Source: Deltaproteobacteria bacterium
GTDB lineage: Bacteria > Myxococcota_A > UBA9160 > SZUA-336
Direction of reading: 5' to 3'
DNA length: 8,140 bases
Assembly (NCBI GenBank): GCA_030673955.1
Contig: DAOVBF010000045.1
Span: 1 to 8,140 of the forward strand
Each line of letters begins with the position of its first letter. The stretch's first letter is position 1. Below, piece by piece: positions 6,233 through 8,140 of this stretch. Under the pieces are notes generated by a model. The model saw only the letters and a program-made list of their open reading frames with translations. It had not been told where the DNA came from and did not search any database. Position numbers and translations under genes: made by a program.

Positions 6233-6655
6233 CTAGAGCAGGCGTGACTCGTCCCGCACGATCTTGCCGAAGGTCGCCCTGCTGAGCCGTCGCACCATCG
6301 CCTGCTGGGCGTCGCCCCAGGCTTCATGCACCGAGCAGGTGCTGGACCGACCGCAGGGGATTCCCCTCAGTAGACATTCCTGCAGCTCGATTCGCCCCTC
6401 CGCCGCCTCGATCACGTCGAGCAGGCTGATCTGAGAGGGCGGGCGGCGGAGCTCATATCCGCCATCCTGCCCGGCGACCGCGGTGAGCAGCCCCCGGCGA
6501 ACGAGGTTCGCCAGGATCTGAGAGAGGAACTTGCGGGGAATGCGCATCGCTGCCGCGATCTCGCGGGTCTTGCGCCGTCCCTCTCCGTAGTGGCGGGCGA
6601 GGTCGAGGATCGCCCGTACGGAGTAGTCGCCTTTCTTCCCCAGCGCGATCTTCAC
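6233..6655 (-). CDS. Rrf2-family transcriptional regulator with Fe-S type cysteines
   Basis: A protein of about 140 residues with the Rrf2 winged helix: GKKGDYSVRAILDLARHYG, then REIAAAMRIPRKFLSQILAN, LVRRGLL and the wing GQDGGYELRRPPSQISLLDV. The C-terminal part carries Cys94, Cys101, Cys107 and His110 (C-x6-C-x5-C-x2-H), close to the IscR ligand set Cys92/98/104/His107, so a [2Fe-2S] or [4Fe-4S] cluster sensing O2, NO or iron-sulfur status is likely. The frame is open to ATG 6694, with another ATG at 6679. I prefer GTG 6655 because it puts the cysteines at IscR-like positions, and because a good sigma-70 promoter (6663-6691) lies where those longer starts would be. Divergent from the NarG-like gene, it probably represses itself and regulates that gene. 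Which Rrf2 subgroup (IscR, NsrR, RsrR or other) is not decidable here. Confidence 0.9.
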   Translation of the reverse strand: MKIALGKKGDYSVRAILDLARHYGEGRRKTREIAAAMRIPRKFLSQILANLVRRGLLTAVAGQDGGYELRRPPSQISLLDVIEAAEGRIELQECLLRGIPCGRSSTCSVHEAWGDAQQAMVRRLSRATFGKIVRDESRLL

Positions 6656-6662
6656 AAGCCCG

Positions 6663-6691
6663 ATTATCCCCGTTGACATTTTCAGAGTCAA
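6663..6691 (-). promoter_or_regulatory. Sigma-70 promoter of the Rrf2 gene
   Basis: On the minus strand TTGACT (6691-6686) is followed after exactly 17 nt by GATAAT (6668-6663), matching five of six consensus bases in each box. Transcription would start at about 6654-6658, at or a base or two before GTG 6655, implying a leaderless message. Confidence 0.6.
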
Positions 6692-6692
6692 C
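6672..6692. promoter_or_regulatory. Palindrome GTTGAC-N9-GTCAAC, probable Rrf2 operator
   Basis: Perfect 6-bp arms (6672-6677 and 6687-6692) around a 9-nt spacer. The site covers the -35 box of the Rrf2 promoter and also a TTGACA on the opposite strand. A dimeric regulator bound here would block both promoters. A partial repeat of one arm, TCAACAT, recurs at 6707-6713, after the copy at 6688-6694. Rrf2 proteins typically bind dyads of about this size; the link is inferred from position. Confidence 0.55.
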
Positions 6693-6701
6693 ATCTAGCA
6701 T
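6673..6701 (+). promoter_or_regulatory. Candidate divergent promoter for the NarG-like gene
   Basis: On the plus strand a perfect TTGACA (6673-6678) is followed after 17 nt by TAGCAT (6696-6701), four of six matches to the -10 consensus. A perfect TATAAT at 6713-6718 lies nearby but lacks a matching -35 at standard spacing. Use of this promoter would give a 5' leader of about 190 nt before ATG 6899. Confidence 0.4.
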
Positions 6702-6898
6702 CGAAATCAACATATAATTATTCTATCATGGTAACGGCAGCCTTGAAGGGAGGGCCCAAGGTACGGCGCGAGCGACCCGTTCTCCTCTGCATTCCCTGCC
6801 ATCCCCTGCCTGGGTCCGATCGCCGTTTCTGGGTCCTCCCTTCTCAGTTATCGCCAGAAGCGCTCCCCATGAACCAAGAGCACCACAGGGGGTGAACG

Positions 6899-8140
6899 AT
6901 GCGCCAGGAACTCACGAGGCGGACTTTTCTCAAACGGGCATCGGCAACCGCGGGCGTCATCGCAGCCGGTGATCTGCTCTCGCTCTCGCTCCTTCGGCCG
7001 GCGGCCGCGCAGGTAAACCCGCTCGAGCATTACCCGAACCGCGACTGGGAAAAGCTCTACCGCGACGTCTACGCCTACGACGACAGCTACGTCTTCATGT
7101 GCACGCCGAACTGCACTCACAACTGCTATCTGCGTGCGTACGTGAAGAATGGGATCGTCACGCGCTGCGGTCCCACGCAGAACTACCACAAGGCAAGCGA
7201 CGTCTACGGAACCGCGGCGAGCCAGCGCTGGGACCCCCGGCATTGCAACAAGGGGCTAGCCATCGTCCGGCGCTTCAGCGGCGACCGGCGCGTGAAAGGC
7301 TCGCTCATCCGCCGAGGCTTCAAGGAGTGGATCGAACGCGGGTTCCCCAGGGACGAAGACGGCCTCCCACCGGCCGAGCTCTTCCGCCGCGGCGAGGACA
7401 GCTTCGTGCCGGTCGGCTGGGACGAGGCCTACAGCCTGGTCGCACGCGCCCTCGATCGCATCGCGCGCGACTACAGCGGCGAGGAGGGGGCACGCCGTCT
7501 GAAGGCCCAGGACTACGATCCAGCCATGGTGGCGGCCTGCCAGGGCGCCGGAACACGCACGCTCAAGTTTCGCGGCGGCATGCCCGTGCTCGGCTCGATC
7601 AAGCTCTTCGGCCAGTACCGACAGGCCAACTCGCTGGCCCTGCTCGATGCGCACATTCGCGGCGTGGGCCCCGACGAGGCCAAGGGGGGCGTGGGCCTGG
7701 ACAACTACTCCTGGCACACGGACCTCCCTCCCGGCCACCCCATGGTCACGGGCCAGCAGACCGTCGACTTTGATCTCTGCAACGTGGAGTACGCCAAGAT
7801 GGCCATCTGCTGGGGGATGAACTGGGTCTCCACCAAGATGCCCGACGCCCACTGGCTGACCGAGGCGCGCTTGAAGGGAACCAAGGTCGTCGTCATCAGC
7901 ACGGAATACAACTCCACCTGCTCGAAAGCGGATGAGATCGTCATCATTCGGCCCGGCACCGACCCCGCGCTCGCGCTCGGCGTCGCCCGCGAGATCATCG
8001 ATAACAAGCTCTACGACGAAAGCTTCGTCAAAGGTCATACCGATCTTCCACTGCTGGTGCGGATGGATACGCAAGAGCTGTTGCGGGCAAGCGACGTTTT
8101 TCCCGGCTACGAGCTGGCGAAGCTCAAACACACGAAGATC
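6899..8140 (+). CDS. Tat-exported NarG-like molybdopterin oxidoreductase, catalytic subunit (3' end outside window)
   Basis: The frame runs open for 414 codons to the window edge. An in-frame stop at 6893 and GGTGA just before ATG 6899 fix the start. The N-terminus is a twin-arginine signal (TRRTFLK, Arg7-Arg8, then [15 protein letters not shown] and AAAQ), so the enzyme should be exported folded to the periplasm. Cys68, Cys72, Cys76 and Cys116 form the N-terminal Fe-S (FS0) motif of DMSO reductase superfamily enzymes. The stretch [22 protein letters not shown] and [10 protein letters not shown] aligns with E. coli NarG (type II branch: nitrate, chlorate, perchlorate and selenate reductases, nitrite oxidoreductase, ethylbenzene and dimethyl sulfide dehydrogenases). 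NarG has His at the first Fe-S ligand position and Asp222 on Mo; here these are Cys68 and, by hand alignment, Ser271. The substrate is therefore open. Electron-transfer subunits are expected downstream. Placement divergent from an Fe-S Rrf2 regulator suggests redox- or NO-linked control. Confidence 0.88.
   Translation, partial: MRQELTRRTFLKRASATAGVIAAGDLLSLSLLRPAAAQVNPLEHYPNRDWEKLYRDVYAYDDSYVFMCTPNCTHNCYLRAYVKNGIVTRCGPTQNYHKASDVYGTAASQRWDPRHCNKGLAIVRRFSGDRRVKGSLIRRGFKEWIERGFPRDEDGLPPAELFRRGEDSFVPVGWDEAYSLVARALDRIARDYSGEEGARRLKAQDYDPAMVAACQGAGTRTLKFRGGMPVLGSIKLFGQYRQANSLALLDAHIRGVGPDEAKGGVGLDNYSWHTDLPPGHPMVTGQQTVDFDLCNVEYAKMAICWGMNWVSTKMPDAHWLTEARLKGTKVVVISTEYNSTCSKADEIVIIRPGTDPALALGVAREIIDNKLYDESFVKGHTDLPLLVRMDTQELLRASDVFPGYELAKLKHTKI

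Noticed and set aside
7256..8131. 291-codon minus-strand open frame opposite the NarG-like gene
   Set aside because: The plus strand encodes an unmistakable molybdoenzyme through the same bases; the minus frame has shadow-type composition and no motif.

Overview
The window comes from a GC-rich bacterium with strong G/C bias at third codon positions. The gene content fits a deltaproteobacterial-type lineage (Myxococcota, Desulfobacterota or similar): an M48 protease with a distinctive C-terminal extension, a globin-coupled soluble histidine kinase of the kind known from Anaeromyxobacter, an NtrC-family regulator, and a Tat-exported NarG-like molybdoenzyme. This placement is an inference from gene families. 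The window holds ten protein-coding genes, two of them cut by the window edges. I see no RNA genes, CRISPR arrays, insertion sequences or phage genes, and no gene-free stretch longer than about 205 bases.

Layout. Bases 2-865 (+) are the 3' end of an M48-family metalloprotease gene. Bases 922-2211 (+) encode a cytosolic histidine kinase with an N-terminal heme-binding protoglobin sensor. A two-CBS-domain protein (2178-2645, -) lies tail to tail with it and overlaps its last 34 bases. A divergent intergenic region with two inverted repeats and a sigma-54-like element follows. Next comes an operon-like run on the + strand: an NtrC-type sigma-54 activator (2860-4251) and three consecutive UspA-family proteins (4258-4701, 4698-5153, 5150-5593), spaced by 6 nt and then by two ATGA overlaps. 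A second two-CBS protein (5636-6058, -) and a cysteine-containing Rrf2-family regulator (6233-6655, -) follow on the opposite strand. Back-to-back promoters built around one palindrome (6672-6692) separate the Rrf2 gene from a Tat-signal-bearing NarG-like molybdopterin oxidoreductase (6899 to the end of the window, +).

How it may work together (inference). The globin kinase would sense O2 or another diatomic gas, or heme redox state, and phosphorylate the NtrC-type regulator encoded next to it on the same strand. The regulator lies upstream of, and probably in one transcript with, the three stress proteins, and CBS proteins bracket the block. A separate Fe-S type Rrf2 regulator appears placed to control itself and the periplasmic NarG-like enzyme through a shared operator. 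The combination of heme sensor kinase, response regulator, Usp proteins, CBS proteins and a nitrate-reductase-type enzyme resembles in content the mycobacterial DosR dormancy regulon, although the protein families of the sensor and regulator differ. The most unusual points are this gene combination, the Rrf2 divergent promoter architecture, and the non-NarG residues at the Fe-S and molybdenum ligand positions of the oxidoreductase.
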